DNA from: Burkholderia sp. D-99
Lineage (GTDB): Bacteria; Pseudomonadota; Gammaproteobacteria; Burkholderiales; Burkholderiaceae
Reading direction: 5' to 3'
DNA length: 64,000 bases
Assembly: GCF_011605345.1 (NCBI RefSeq)
Contig: NZ_JAAOXM010000004.1
Span: 1 to 64,000 of the forward strand
Numbering within the stretch: position 1 is the first letter of the stretch; each line of letters opens with the position of its first letter. The notes beneath the pieces were generated by a model. It searched no databases and was not told the origin of the DNA. It was given only the letters and a program-made list of their open reading frames with translations. The position numbers were made by a program, and so were the translations under genes. Positions 54,577 through 63,655 of this stretch are shown here, one piece after another.

Positions 54577-55014
54577 ATGAAATATCCGATCTATATCACG
54601 CCGCACGGGAAGCCCCGCTATCGCGGCGCGCTTCCGGATTTTCCCGAAGTCGATGTGGAGGGCGACTCGTATGCCGAGTGGCAGGCGTCCGCCGCGCAAC
54701 GGATCATGGCCCGCTACGACCGGCCCGCGCGTCTCATTCCTTCGCCGACCACGGACGTGTCGGTATTGCAGGCGTCGGATATCGATGTTGGCGACGGTGT
54801 CCGGCGGTTCTTCGACATCGATCCGGGCCGGATGACGTCGAGTTCCGTGCGGATCGCGCAGTGCCTGCCGAAGCGCGTCGTGCACGACATCGATCGGACA
54901 GCGAACGCGCTGCATACGATTCGCGATGCGTTCGTGCCGATGGCGTGCGGCTCGCCGCCGGCGAAGCGGCGGTACGGCTCGTGGACGACGGCCGGCGCCA
55001 CAGCCTGGTCGTGA
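54577..55014 (+). CDS. HicB-like antitoxin-fold protein without adjacent HicA
   Basis: A 145-residue protein. Residues 1-45 (MKYPIYITPHG, YRGALPDFPEVDVEGDSYAEW) match the HicB partial RNase H-like fold start. Residues 85-120 (VRIAQCLPKRVVHDIDRTANAL, RDAFVPMA) resemble a ribbon-helix-helix DNA-binding segment. The C-terminal 25 residues are unusual and may reflect a frameshift at the end. GGGAGC precedes ATG 54577. No 60-80-residue HicA toxin is found on either side, so it may be a solitary regulator. Confidence 0.6.
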   Translation: MKYPIYITPHGKPRYRGALPDFPEVDVEGDSYAEWQASAAQRIMARYDRPARLIPSPTTDVSVLQASDIDVGDGVRRFFDIDPGRMTSSSVRIAQCLPKRVVHDIDRTANALHTIRDAFVPMACGSPPAKRRYGSWTTAGATAWS

Positions 55015-55207
55015 CGCCGGGGCGGCGCAAGCGGTGTTTCCTTGACGCGGAAGGTTCGCGTCCGCGCCGGTACGTTAGCGGACGGACTGCGCGCGATTTA
55101 CCGCCCATCATGAGTTGACGTTTCGAATTTCATCGAGATGTCAGCGCATGGGCCTCCGTGCGTCGTACCGGAACGGACGGTGCAGCGGCACCCATCAGGA
55201 GATGATC

Positions 55208-55426
55208 ATGAGAAAGCTACATTCCGCGGCAGTCGAGATGGCGACAGTCGCCATGACGATTGTCGTGCTGGCGGGTTGCGGTGGGATGTCTCACCGCGGA
55301 ACGGACACCGTGATCGGTGCGGGTGTCGGCGGCGTCGCCGGCGCAGTCCTGACGGGCGGCAGTGCCTTGGGCACGGTGGGCGGAGCGGCCGTTGGCGGGG
55401 TTGTCGGCAATCAGGTCGGGAAGTAG
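55208..55426 (+). CDS. Glycine-zipper lipoprotein (OsmB-like)
   Basis: A 72-residue outer-membrane lipoprotein. The signal ends VVLAGC (lipobox, acylated Cys near residue 25), and the mature part is one glycine-zipper segment (GAGVGGVAGAVLTGG, GGAAVGGVVGNQVG). ATG 55208 is chosen because AGGAG is then six bases upstream; ATG 55202 directly abuts it. Proteins of this kind are induced by osmotic or envelope stress in other bacteria. Confidence 0.85.
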   Translation: MRKLHSAAVEMATVAMTIVVLAGCGGMSHRGTDTVIGAGVGGVAGAVLTGGSALGTVGGAAVGGVVGNQVGK

Positions 55427-55511
55427 GCAGGCTGCAGAACAGGGAATCAGTACGTGCACTCGCCGTCACGGCGACGCGCGCGCGACGAGCGTGACCCGGA
55501 GTGCGACCCGT

Positions 55512-56693
55512 ATGTCGGCATTTCTCCTGAACGGTGAGCTGAAGCTGTCCTGGTGGCAGTTTGCGTGGGTCGTGCTTGCGCTCACGCATGTCACGATCAT
55601 CAGCGTGACGGTGTACCTGCACCGTTGTCAGGCGCACCGGGCGCTGGATCTGCACCCGGGCGTCAGTCACTTCTTCCGGTTCTGGCTATGGTTGACGACC
55701 GGCATGCTGACCCTGCAGTGGGTCGCCGTGCATCGCAAGCATCACGCGAGGAGCGAGACCCCGGAAGATCCGCATAGCCCGCGAACCCGCGGCCTCGCGA
55801 CCGTGCTGCTCCGCGGGGCGGAACTGTACCGGGCGGAAGTGCGCAACGAGGAAACGCTACGCAGATATGGATCGGGTACGCCGGACGACTGGCTCGAACG
55901 CCACGTCTATGCCCGCTATCCGAATCTCGGCGTCGGGCTGCTGGCCGTGATCGACGTCGGGCTGTTCGGGCTGCCCGGCGTGTCGGCGTGGGCGATGCAG
56001 ATGATGTGGATTCCGTTCTGGGCCGGCGGCGTGATCAATGGTTGCGGCCACTTCAACGGTTATCGGAATTTCGCGACACCCGATGCGAGTACCAACCTTT
56101 TCCCGCTGGGCATCCTGATCGGCGGAGAGGAGCTGCACAACAATCACCACGCATACGTGACGTCCGCCAGGCTGTCCAATCGATGGTTCGAGTTCGACAT
56201 CGGCTGGCTGTACATCCGCCTGCTGGCGGGAGTGCGACTGGCGACCATTCGGCGAGTCGCAACCAAACCGCGGCTGCTCGCGGACAAGGCCGTGATTGAC
56301 GGCGCGACACTGCAAGCGATCATCCGAAACCGCCATGCGGTGATGGCCGCCTATGCGCGCATGCTCGAGCCCGCCTGCCGGCGGGAGCTGCGCCGCATCA
56401 AGAACATGAGCCGCGACGACAAGCGCGCGTTCGCGCTCGGCATGAAACACTGGCTTCGCCAGACCTGGGGCCATCGGGACAAGCCCGATCTGCGGGCGTT
56501 GACGAGCCCCAATGCCAACCGGCGAATACGCGTGTACGTGGACATGTATGAGGCGTTGCTCGAGCTATGGACATGGTCACACGCATCGCACGACCAATTG
56601 CTGGCTCAGCTGCAGGATTGGTGCCGTTGCGCGGAGCACAGCGGCATCGACGCGATCGCCGATTTCTCGATACGCCTGCGCCGGTATGCGTGA
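55512..56693 (+). CDS. Membrane fatty acid desaturase (acyl-CoA/lipid delta-9 type)
   Basis: A 393-residue di-iron desaturase. The three histidine boxes are present: HRCQAH (about residues 37-42), HRKHH (about 74-78) and HNNHH (about 217-221). Four hydrophobic helices flank them. About 100 residues of helical sequence follow the usual catalytic end, a longer tail than the basic delta-9 enzymes. GGAGTGCG precedes ATG 55512. It introduces a cis double bond into membrane acyl chains and fits the envelope-stress flavour of this region. Confidence 0.92.
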   Translation: MSAFLLNGELKLSWWQFAWVVLALTHVTIISVTVYLHRCQAHRALDLHPGVSHFFRFWLWLTTGMLTLQWVAVHRKHHARSETPEDPHSPRTRGLATVLLRGAELYRAEVRNEETLRRYGSGTPDDWLERHVYARYPNLGVGLLAVIDVGLFGLPGVSAWAMQMMWIPFWAGGVINGCGHFNGYRNFATPDASTNLFPLGILIGGEELHNNHHAYVTSARLSNRWFEFDIGWLYIRLLAGVRLATIRRVATKPRLLADKAVIDGATLQAIIRNRHAVMAAYARMLEPACRRELRRIKNMSRDDKRAFALGMKHWLRQTWGHRDKPDLRALTSPNANRRIRVYVDMYEALLELWTWSHASHDQLLAQLQDWCRCAEHSGIDAIADFSIRLRRYA

Positions 56694-56757
56694 TCCCGGC
56701 CGGACCGCGCACTGCGATGCCGGACCGGCGTGCCACGGCGCGTGGCGCATGCGTCGT

Positions 56758-56937
56758 TCATCTCGCCCGATTGTCGGGACGCGAATAACGCCACTTGCTC
56801 GCATTGGAATTGATGCCGGCATCCTGGTGGATGCGCTTTTCGGCGCGTTCGATGTCGGCACGAGCCAGTTCGTCCCGCTCCTTTTGTCGGGTCGCGTCAT
56901 CGCGTCGATCCACCGAGGTGGGTGAGTGGTATTTCAT
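56758..56937 (-). CDS. Small hydrophilic hypothetical protein
   Basis: A 59-residue, highly charged protein (DRRDDATRQKERDELARADI, then ERAEKRIHQDAG), probably helical, with no signal or membrane segment. It is supported mainly by an excellent ribosome-binding site (GGGAGG, spacing 5-6) before ATG 56937. I do not recognise the family. It faces the desaturase gene tail-to-tail. Confidence 0.6.
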   Translation of the reverse strand: MKYHSPTSVDRRDDATRQKERDELARADIERAEKRIHQDAGINSNASKWRYSRPDNRAR

Positions 56938-57003
56938 AGAGCCTCCCGAGTGAAGTGTTCTCGTGTCGCGAGACGCCGCATCAAGGCGCATGCGGCGGAC
57001 GGA

Positions 57004-57276
57004 TCAGATCGCCGGAGGGGTGATCTTGCCATCCACGATGTCCTTGCCGAATTGCATTGCCAGATCGAGTGCGAGCGCCGCCGTTTTTGGCGCGCCATGC
57101 TCGAAAATGGTCGAGTAACGCGGCGCGGCCGCCGCGGTTGCCGGAACCGTGTCGATGCGCACGATTGAACCGAAGCGCTTCGGACCGGGAGCGTGGGGAT
57201 CACCGAACGGCGGGAAGAGCATTTGCGAATAGACGCGGAGTTCGTGTCCGCGATACTCGAGCGTGGGGATGGTCAT
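57004..57276 (-). CDS. Conserved hypothetical protein (Burkholderia type)
   Basis: A 90-residue protein with a beta-rich start (LEYRGHELRVYSQMLFPPFG), a middle FGSIVRIDTVP, and an ending DLAMQFGKDIVDGKI. I recall similar short proteins in other Burkholderia, with the same RGHELRVYS and DLAMQ-GKDI-DGK features, but no function. AGGAG lies seven bases before ATG 57276. It is transcribed alone, with the palindrome at 57404 about 130 bp upstream. Confidence 0.7.
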   Translation of the reverse strand: MTIPTLEYRGHELRVYSQMLFPPFGDPHAPGPKRFGSIVRIDTVPATAAAAPRYSTIFEHGAPKTAALALDLAMQFGKDIVDGKITPPAI

Positions 57277-57403
57277 GGTGCGCTCCTGACAGAGCAACCG
57301 TTGGCGCCGAAGGATTCAAAGGCGCCGATGCCTCGACAACAAACCGGCAGATATCTCGACTGTGCGCGCTTGACACCGGTTTCGCAAGACAAACATCGGA
57401 TGA

Positions 57404-57417
57404 CGAAATATATTTCG
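57404..57417. promoter_or_regulatory. Perfect 14-bp palindrome in a divergent gap
   Basis: CGAAATATATTTCG is a perfect palindrome in the 274-bp divergent gap between the hypothetical gene at 57004-57276 and the small gene at 57551. It is strikingly AT-rich for this genome and is a candidate operator for either gene. Confidence 0.4.
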
Positions 57418-57550
57418 ATGCCGATAAGTCAACGGATTGCGGGGCGGCATCAACGACGGTATCGGAAGAACCCGCTTTCAAATAGTCGATACCGTACAGA
57501 CGCACCCGTGTCGCCCGGTTCACGATGAAGTCAACACCGAGGAGGCCGCC

Positions 57551-57745
57551 ATGTGCATCCCACTTTCACCCGAGGTCGTCGAGACCCTCAGATCGCTTGA
57601 TCGAATTCCCGATTCCCAAGCCGTTATTCCCCGCGCCATAGCCAATGAACTCTTGACTCACGGGCTTGCATACGAGTCGCGCACCGGCGGCACGATCAAT
57701 ATGACGGCCGCTGGACGGCTGTGGCTGAATCGGTGCGCCGACTAG
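57551..57745 (+). CDS. Small hypothetical protein, winged-helix-like
   Basis: A 64-residue protein (MCIPLSPEVVETLRSLDRIP, then a helix AIANELLTHGLAYES and a turn TINMTAAGRLWL). The order helix-helix-helix then a wing resembles a minimal winged-helix fold, but this is only a shape guess. GAGGAGG gives a strong ribosome-binding site before ATG 57551. No function is known. Confidence 0.6.
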   Translation: MCIPLSPEVVETLRSLDRIPDSQAVIPRAIANELLTHGLAYESRTGGTINMTAAGRLWLNRCAD

Positions 57746-57824
57746 CGAGCACGCGTGACGACTATCCGTCACAGGAGTACGTCGCCCGATCGCGCGGCGC
57801 GTCGGAACCCTTCGCGCGAACCCT

Positions 57825-58001
57825 CTACGGCCGCCTCTTGAATTGCGCTTTCGCGTCACCGAATGACGCTTGTGTCTTGCCGACGACCTGCTCGACCTTG
57901 CCCTGCATTCTGGTCGTTCGATTGCCCATGATCCTGCCGACCATCTCCTTCAACTTGCCTTTTGCTTCCGCGATGCGGCCTCTCACCTGATCCCTGTTCA
58001 T
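57825..58001 (-). CDS. CsbD family stress protein
   Basis: A 58-residue CsbD-like protein. The family pattern is clear: MNRDQVRGRIAEAKGKLKE, then a second helix GKVEQVVGKTQASFGDAKAQ. AAGGAG lies at good spacing before ATG 58001. CsbD proteins are abundant general-stress proteins of unknown action in many bacteria. Confidence 0.92.
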   Translation of the reverse strand: MNRDQVRGRIAEAKGKLKEMVGRIMGNRTTRMQGKVEQVVGKTQASFGDAKAQFKRRP

Positions 58002-58424
58002 CACACTGCTCCTTGACATGGGTCGCCTGTTTCACCGGTGCGACATCCCGAACCATCGAGGCGTCGTATCGGACGCTTCAGCGCGGAACAACCAGCGCGC
58101 CCGAAGGCATCCTGCGCGCGATCGAGAGGGAAGTCGGTACGATGCCGTACGCGAATCGGCGCCGGCTCGCCGGCGTATGCACGCGGGCGGCGATCGGGTC
58201 GATCGCCGCGAAGAGGGGGGGCATGTGATCCGCATTGCGCGCTTGGTACGCTTTCGTACCGCATTAGCGTTCACCTGTGTGTAGCGTCAGGGATATCCAC
58301 GAACAATCTGAGGGAAGCATGCTGCGACGAACATCGAAGGTCTCCAGGCTCAAGTCGCTGTAACACGCGGCAAAGGCAGGGAGGCTTTTTATCCCTGTGT
58401 TGTTTTCAATCTTGCGGAGGGCGT
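58002..58424. other. 423-bp divergent intergenic region
   Basis: It separates the CsbD gene (minus) from the DUF3096 gene (plus) and must contain both promoters. I see no convincing gene and no strong palindrome in it. Confidence 0.6.
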
Positions 58425-58571
58425 ATGCACATTCTCACGAGCGCGGGCCCACTGGTTTCGCTGATCGCCGGCATTCTGATTCTTGTGGTGCCCCGTCTGT
58501 TGAATTACATCGTTGCGATCTACCTGATCGTCATCGGATTGCTCGGGCTGTTCGGAGGACATCTCCACTGA
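58425..58571 (+). CDS. DUF3096 small membrane protein
   Basis: A 48-residue protein made of two hydrophobic helices: PLVSLIAGILILVVPRLLNY and IVAIYLIVIGLLGLF. The LIAGILIL-PRLLN-IVAIYLI-IG pattern is that of DUF3096. GGAGG precedes ATG 58425. Its role is unknown; small proteins of this family often sit among stress genes. Confidence 0.9.
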   Translation: MHILTSAGPLVSLIAGILILVVPRLLNYIVAIYLIVIGLLGLFGGHLH

Positions 58572-58758
58572 ACCGTGTATCCCACGAAACAGCAGGTGAC
58601 GAACCTCGCACGCGGCACCCGCGATGACCCGCGTGCGTCCGGTACGTTGCGGGACAGACTCCACGCCCGCGTCCGTCTACTTCGATATCGAAAGCGTCGA
58701 TGCATGTCCCGAACCGTTCGCCCGACGCAGGCATCGTGCCACTGCGCCGGCCATGGGC

Positions 58759-60048
58759 TCATGCAAAACGGCGCATGAGCGGCGTGGCTGAAATGCCGTG
58801 CAGCACGATCGATACGGCAATGATGGTCAGTACCCAAGGAACCAGCGGCAACAGTTCCGCGCGCGGCCCTTGCTCGATCGCCAGCGTCAGGTAATACAGG
58901 GAACCCACGCCGCGAATGCCGAACCAGCTGATCAGTCGGCGCTGGTGGCGCGACGCCCGGGAGCCGATCAGTGCGAGCCGGGTGGCGGCCGGCCGGATGA
59001 AGAACAGCAGTGTCGCGACCACGGCCGCGCCTGCCCAGGTGAGCATGTCAGCCCAATAGCGGGACACAAGTGCGCCGATCAGCAGGATCAGCACCGCTTC
59101 GGCGACGTGTTCGAGCTCGATCGTGAATCCCATCACCGATTCCGCGACGAAGGCATGGGCTTTGTCAGGATCGGTGGCGGTGGCCTCGACATTCTCGCTG
59201 TCCACGACGCCGACCGTCTCTTTCGACGTCTTTCGGCCGCTCGTTCGATGCTCGACGCGCCGCATCGCGACGCCCGCGGCGAACACGGCCAGGAACCCGT
59301 AGCCATGAATGGCGAGCGCCACGCCGTACGACAGCATGATCAGGCCCAGCGCGAAGAACCCTTCGAGGCCGAGCGCCTGTCCGTGACGACTGCGCAGGAA
59401 TGCAACGAGCCGGGCGGTGACGAAGCCGAGCAGCCAGCCGGCGCCCACACCGGACGCGATGCCCCATGCAATGCCGCCGACCATGCTCCAGTGAAGCGCC
59501 GACGTCGCGCCCGAACTGCACACAAGCAGGCCGAGCATCGCGCACGGGTAGGCCGTGCCGTCGTTGATCCCGCCTTCGCCGGACAACGAAAAGCGCACCA
59601 GTTCGACGTCACCCGCGTCGCGTACGCCGACGTCATGAGCGAGCACGGGGTCGGTCGGCGCGATCGTCGCGCCCAGCAGTACAGCGACGCCGAGACTCAA
59701 ATGCAACACCAGCACGCCGAGCGCGGCGATCAACGCGACGGTGAAGATCATCGCGACCACGCCGAGCCGCAGCGGCAATATCCAGCGAGGATCGGCGGGC
59801 GGGACGCGCAGCCTCAGGCCGATCGCGAACAGCGAGATCAGCAGGCCGATTTCGGCGGCGATGCGCAAGCGCGTGACGTCATCCGGCAAGGTCATCGACA
59901 GCAAGCCGGTGCCGGCCGGTCCGATCAGGAAGCCGATCCCGAGATACACCATGGCCGCGCTCAGCGGCAGGCGCTCGAGCGACGATCCGATGAGTCCCAT
60001 GACAATCAGCAGGGCTCCGAAGATGAGGCATCCGATCGTTTCAGTCAC
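58759..60048 (-). CDS. Cation:proton antiporter (NhaP/CPA1-type)
   Basis: A 429-residue transporter with about twelve hydrophobic helices. The CPA1 ion-binding region is GATIAPTDPVLAHDV (TDP motif), and the second conserved region is GEGGINDGTAYP, where the Asn-Asp pair is expected. A hydrophilic cytoplasmic loop (KTSKETVGVVDSENVEATAT) interrupts the C-terminal half, and the GIRGVGSLYYL segment with its conserved Arg is present. GTG 60048 is taken as start; the frame runs on but has no ATG with a ribosome-binding site. It exchanges Na+ or K+ for protons. Confidence 0.9.
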   Translation of the reverse strand: MTETIGCLIFGALLIVMGLIGSSLERLPLSAAMVYLGIGFLIGPAGTGLLSMTLPDDVTRLRIAAEIGLLISLFAIGLRLRVPPADPRWILPLRLGVVAMIFTVALIAALGVLVLHLSLGVAVLLGATIAPTDPVLAHDVGVRDAGDVELVRFSLSGEGGINDGTAYPCAMLGLLVCSSGATSALHWSMVGGIAWGIASGVGAGWLLGFVTARLVAFLRSRHGQALGLEGFFALGLIMLSYGVALAIHGYGFLAVFAAGVAMRRVEHRTSGRKTSKETVGVVDSENVEATATDPDKAHAFVAESVMGFTIELEHVAEAVLILLIGALVSRYWADMLTWAGAAVVATLLFFIRPAATRLALIGSRASRHQRRLISWFGIRGVGSLYYLTLAIEQGPRAELLPLVPWVLTIIAVSIVLHGISATPLMRRFA

Positions 60049-60310
60049 TTTGCATACCCGGCATGAATCGCGCCACGGAATGACGATACGCCGCTCGTAC
60101 CACGTTCGCAGCGAGCCGATCCGGCGTCTGTCCGATGGCGGACAAAGGATCGGGCGCGGCCATTGCGATCGCAGGGACGCGTGCCTGCGGCTGAAGCGGC
60201 CGGGAAGGCTTGCCCGAAGCGGCACGCATGCTCTGTACGGTAGCGGGCAGAGTGGGGCTGCGTCTCGTCATAGAGTGCTCGTCGATCCTCACGACAACCG
60301 GAGCATTGCC

Positions 60311-60595
60311 ATGGCCACCACCGCAATCGAGGGAGACCTGCGTTCACTTGAGCGACTCATTGAACGCGTCACGCTCGGTGAACCTGCGCCATTGGCACGC
60401 TGGCGAATTCGGCTGGAGTCGATTCTGGAATACGGTGGCCTGACGCCCTCGGAACGCTCGCATTTCGTCAGCATCATCGCCCTTATCCTCATGCTTGAGC
60501 GTCGAGCGGGCAGGCCGGCCGCACATGGAGCCTGTCCGGCCATCCGGTACCGAGGATCTCTACCGGATCCATGCGGAAAGCTTCAACGGCGATGA
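60311..60595 (+). CDS. Small hypothetical protein
   Basis: A 94-residue soluble protein. The first 60 residues look like a compact helical unit (DLRSLERLIERVTLGEPAPL, then SERSHFVSIIALILMLE); the C-terminal part is Arg/Gly/Pro-rich and probably unstructured. GGAGC precedes ATG 60311. It is divergent to the antiporter gene. I do not recognise the family. The gap 60596-60712 up to the transketolase stop holds nothing obvious. Confidence 0.5.
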   Translation: MATTAIEGDLRSLERLIERVTLGEPAPLARWRIRLESILEYGGLTPSERSHFVSIIALILMLERRAGRPAAHGACPAIRYRGSLPDPCGKLQRR

Positions 60596-60712
60596 TCACG
60601 GGGCGCGCATCGTGTCCGATGCCCGGTCGATGGTCGACGCGGGGCTCGATGCGGGTACGCGCCAGGCCGGTGGCGGCTCGAACGCCTGATACGCACACGT
60701 GCCGTACACGAT

Positions 60713-62788
60713 TTAGGCTAGCAGTTTCAGCGCGCGGTCGCAGACGTTCTCGACCGTGAAGCCGAAATCGCGCATCAGCTCGGCGCCCGGCGCCGACGCG
60801 CCGAAACCCTCGACGCCGAGCACGTCGCCCCGATCGCCGACATAGCGGCGCCAGCCTTGCGATACGCCCGCTTCGATCGCCAGCCGCGCGCCGACCGACT
60901 TCGGCAGCACGGCGTCCTGATACGGCTGGGACTGGGCGTCGAACAATCGCCAGCAGGGCAGCGACACCACCCGGACCGCCACGCCGCGCGCGAGCAGTTC
61001 GACTTGCGCCGCCAGTGCGAGCGCGACTTCCGAGCCTGTCGCGATCAGAATCAGCGTGGGGTGGCCATCGGGGGCATCGGCCAGAACGTAGCCGCCGCGC
61101 CGCAAACCCTCGGCCGGCGCAAACCGCAAGCGATCGACGGTCGGCACGTCCTGGCGCGTCAGGACCAGCGCGGTCGGCTGTTCCCGGGCTTCGAGCGCCA
61201 CCCGCCACGCAACGGCGGTCTCGTTGGCATCGGCCGGGCGAATCACCAGCAGGCCCGGGATCGCGCGCAGGCCGGCAAGCTGCTCCACCGGCTGATGCGT
61301 CGCACCGTCCTCGCCGACGGCCAGGCTGTCGTGCGTGAACACATAGATCACCTGCAGGCGCATCAACGCGGCGAGCCGGATCGGCGGACGCATGTAGTCG
61401 GAAAAGATCAGGAAGGTCGCGCCGAACGGCAGGATGCCGCCATGAGCCGCCAGGCCATTCAGGATCGCGCCCATCGCATGCTCGCGCACGCCGAAATGCA
61501 GATTGCGGCCGCTGCGGCTCCAGCCGCCGCCGTCGGAACCTTGCTGGTCGAGCGGGCTCACGCCGGCAGCCTCGAAATCGCCGAGCCCGGTCAGTGCAGT
61601 GAAGGTGGAGGGATTCAGATCGGCGGAGCCGCCGACCAGCGAAGGGACGCGGGAGGCGAGTGCATTCAGCACCTTGCCGGAGGCAACCCGCGTCGCCATG
61701 CCTTTCGGATCGGCCGGAAAAACCGGGATATCGCGGTCCCACCTGTCGGGCAGCGTGCCGCGCACCGTGTTCAGCAGTGCAGCGACCAGCTCGGGAAACG
61801 CGTTTGCATACGCTTCGAACCGCGCATTCCAGTGATCTTCCCGTGCGCGCCCCTCCGTCAGCGCGCGACGAAAATGCGCGAGCGCCGGTGCGGGGATATG
61901 AAACGCAGGGTCGGGCGGCCAGCCGAGGTTGTGCTTGGTCAGACGCACCTCGGCGTCGCCCAGCGGCGATCCGTGAGCCAGGTACGTGTCTTGCCGGTTG
62001 GGCGAGCCGTAGCCGAGATGCGTGCGCACAAGGATCAACGACGGACGCAGTGGCTCGGCACGCGCGTTGACCAGCGCCGCGTCGATGGCGGCCAGATCGT
62101 TGCCGTCGTCGACCGTTTCGGTATGCCAGCCGTAGGCGTCGAACCGTCGCGCGCGATCTTCGGTGAAGGTGAGGGCCGTGCCGGCGGACAGCGTGACCCG
62201 ATTGTCGTCGTACAGGCAGATCAGCTTGCCGAGCTGGAGATGGCCGGCAAGCGATGCGGCCTCCGCTGCGACGCCTTCCATCAGGTCGCCGTCGCTGACG
62301 AGCGCGTAAGTGTGGTGATCCACAATCTCGAAGCCGGGGCGGTTGTAGCGCGCAGCGAGATGCGCTTCGGCCATCGCCATCCCGACGGCGTTGGCGAAGC
62401 CTTGGCCGAGCGGACCGGTCGTCGTCTCGACACCCGGCGTGAGGCCGCGCTCCGGATGACCGGGCGTGAGGCTGCCCGATTGCCGGAAGCGCTCGATCTG
62501 ATCGAGCGGCAGATCGTAGCCGGTCAGGTGAAGCAGGCTGTACAACAGCATCGAACCATGTCCGGCCGACAGGATGAAGCGATCGCGATCGAGCCACGCC
62601 GGATTGGCGGGATGATGCTTGAGATGGCGCATCCACAACACATAGGCCATCGGCGCGGCGCCGAGCGGCAAACCTGGATGGCCGCTCGCCGCTTTCTGCA
62701 CGGCATCGATCGACAGGAAGCGCAGCGTGTTGATGCAGAGCGCGTCGAGTGCCGAACCTTCTATTGACGGGAAATCGGTTGAGGTCAT
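60713..62788 (-). CDS. tkt: Transketolase
   Basis: A 691-residue thiamine-diphosphate enzyme of normal length that transfers two-carbon units in the pentose phosphate and Calvin pathways. The cofactor motifs are [19 protein letters not shown] near residue 70 and the GDG-type VSDGDLMEG near 165; the activating Glu is in [10 protein letters not shown] near residue 425; the substrate His is in [26 protein letters not shown] precedes ATG 62788. It is not beside other cbb or pentose phosphate genes. A core transketolase would normally sit elsewhere in the genome, so this is probably a second, condition-specific copy. Confidence 0.95.
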   Translation of the reverse strand: MTSTDFPSIEGSALDALCINTLRFLSIDAVQKAASGHPGLPLGAAPMAYVLWMRHLKHHPANPAWLDRDRFILSAGHGSMLLYSLLHLTGYDLPLDQIERFRQSGSLTPGHPERGLTPGVETTTGPLGQGFANAVGMAMAEAHLAARYNRPGFEIVDHHTYALVSDGDLMEGVAAEAASLAGHLQLGKLICLYDDNRVTLSAGTALTFTEDRARRFDAYGWHTETVDDGNDLAAIDAALVNARAEPLRPSLILVRTHLGYGSPNRQDTYLAHGSPLGDAEVRLTKHNLGWPPDPAFHIPAPALAHFRRALTEGRAREDHWNARFEAYANAFPELVAALLNTVRGTLPDRWDRDIPVFPADPKGMATRVASGKVLNALASRVPSLVGGSADLNPSTFTALTGLGDFEAAGVSPLDQQGSDGGGWSRSGRNLHFGVREHAMGAILNGLAAHGGILPFGATFLIFSDYMRPPIRLAALMRLQVIYVFTHDSLAVGEDGATHQPVEQLAGLRAIPGLLVIRPADANETAVAWRVALEAREQPTALVLTRQDVPTVDRLRFAPAEGLRRGGYVLADAPDGHPTLILIATGSEVALALAAQVELLARGVAVRVVSLPCWRLFDAQSQPYQDAVLPKSVGARLAIEAGVSQGWRRYVGDRGDVLGVEGFGASAPGAELMRDFGFTVENVCDRALKLLA

Positions 62789-62869
62789 GCGACTGCTCCC
62801 TGGCGTCCGGTCACGCGATATCCCGCACGGGATCGTGGTGGCGTTGGTTAACCATTGCGCGGATCTGCG

Positions 62870-63655
62870 TTATCGGTCTCCGGACCAATAGCCGTGCTTG
62901 CCGTAGAACTCATGCAACGCGATCTCGTAGCTGCGATGAACGAGCTGCGAGTCGTCGTATCGGGGGCTTCGGCGGATTGCGTCGCGCGTGAGCGTGGCCG
63001 ATACCGTTTCCGTGGGCCAGTCCACCTGGTCGAGCCAGTGCGTCGCGATCAGCACTTCGTTGCCGGTCGACCACCAGCTCGACGTGTCGATCGCCAGATA
63101 GCGGATCACCCACGCTTCATCGTCGTAAATGAAGTCGGATACGTGACCGATATGTCCGTCCGTGGCTTCGAGCCGATATCCGTCGACCTCGCCGGTGCTG
63201 CGCAGATGCGTATCCGCCGCTGCACTGGCCGGCGCGTTGTGCGAGAACAGCGGATTGCCGGCGTCGGGGTCCTGCGACGGCCCGGCGGGATCGAAAGCCG
63301 GGTACGCGCCCATCCCCCAAAGGTTCGGACCGCCCCAGTAGGTCGGGTAGTTGTAGTAACGCAGGTACTCGATCTCGTGCTGACGGGATACCGGCTTGTG
63401 CGTGTCCAGATTCGGGCTGTCTCTCACCTGCTGTTGCGTGAGGCTGACGTATAGCGTGCGGGTTTCGGGATCGGCGTGCGTGACGGAATACGGCGAGACC
63501 AGCACCTGCCTGTCGTGCAGCCAGTCGCCCGTCTCGACGACGAGGTAGCGGATGCACCAGTTGTCATCGTCGAAGTAGGCCTGGTGGATGTGCCCGATAT
63601 CGCCGTCCTTCGCTCGAACCGTGTCTCCGTGCAACCTTCGGATGCTTCGTAACAT
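62870..63655 (-). CDS. PRC-barrel domain protein (two barrels)
   Basis: A 261-residue soluble protein. The first PRC-barrel covers about residues 8-70 (GDIGHIHQAYFDDDNWCIRY, then LVVETGDWL) and the second about 165-225 (GHIGHVSDFIYDDEAWVIRY, then LAIDTSSWW). The linker between them is Tyr/Gly/Pro-rich (YNYPTYWGGPNLWGMGAYP). GAGGACATC precedes ATG 63655, although the frame is open to 63901. Two-barrel PRC proteins of this type are common in soil bacteria near stress genes. It lies 81 bp upstream of the transketolase gene on the same strand and may be co-transcribed. Confidence 0.9.
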   Translation of the reverse strand: MLRSIRRLHGDTVRAKDGDIGHIHQAYFDDDNWCIRYLVVETGDWLHDRQVLVSPYSVTHADPETRTLYVSLTQQQVRDSPNLDTHKPVSRQHEIEYLRYYNYPTYWGGPNLWGMGAYPAFDPAGPSQDPDAGNPLFSHNAPASAAADTHLRSTGEVDGYRLEATDGHIGHVSDFIYDDEAWVIRYLAIDTSSWWSTGNEVLIATHWLDQVDWPTETVSATLTRDAIRRSPRYDDSQLVHRSYEIALHEFYGKHGYWSGDR

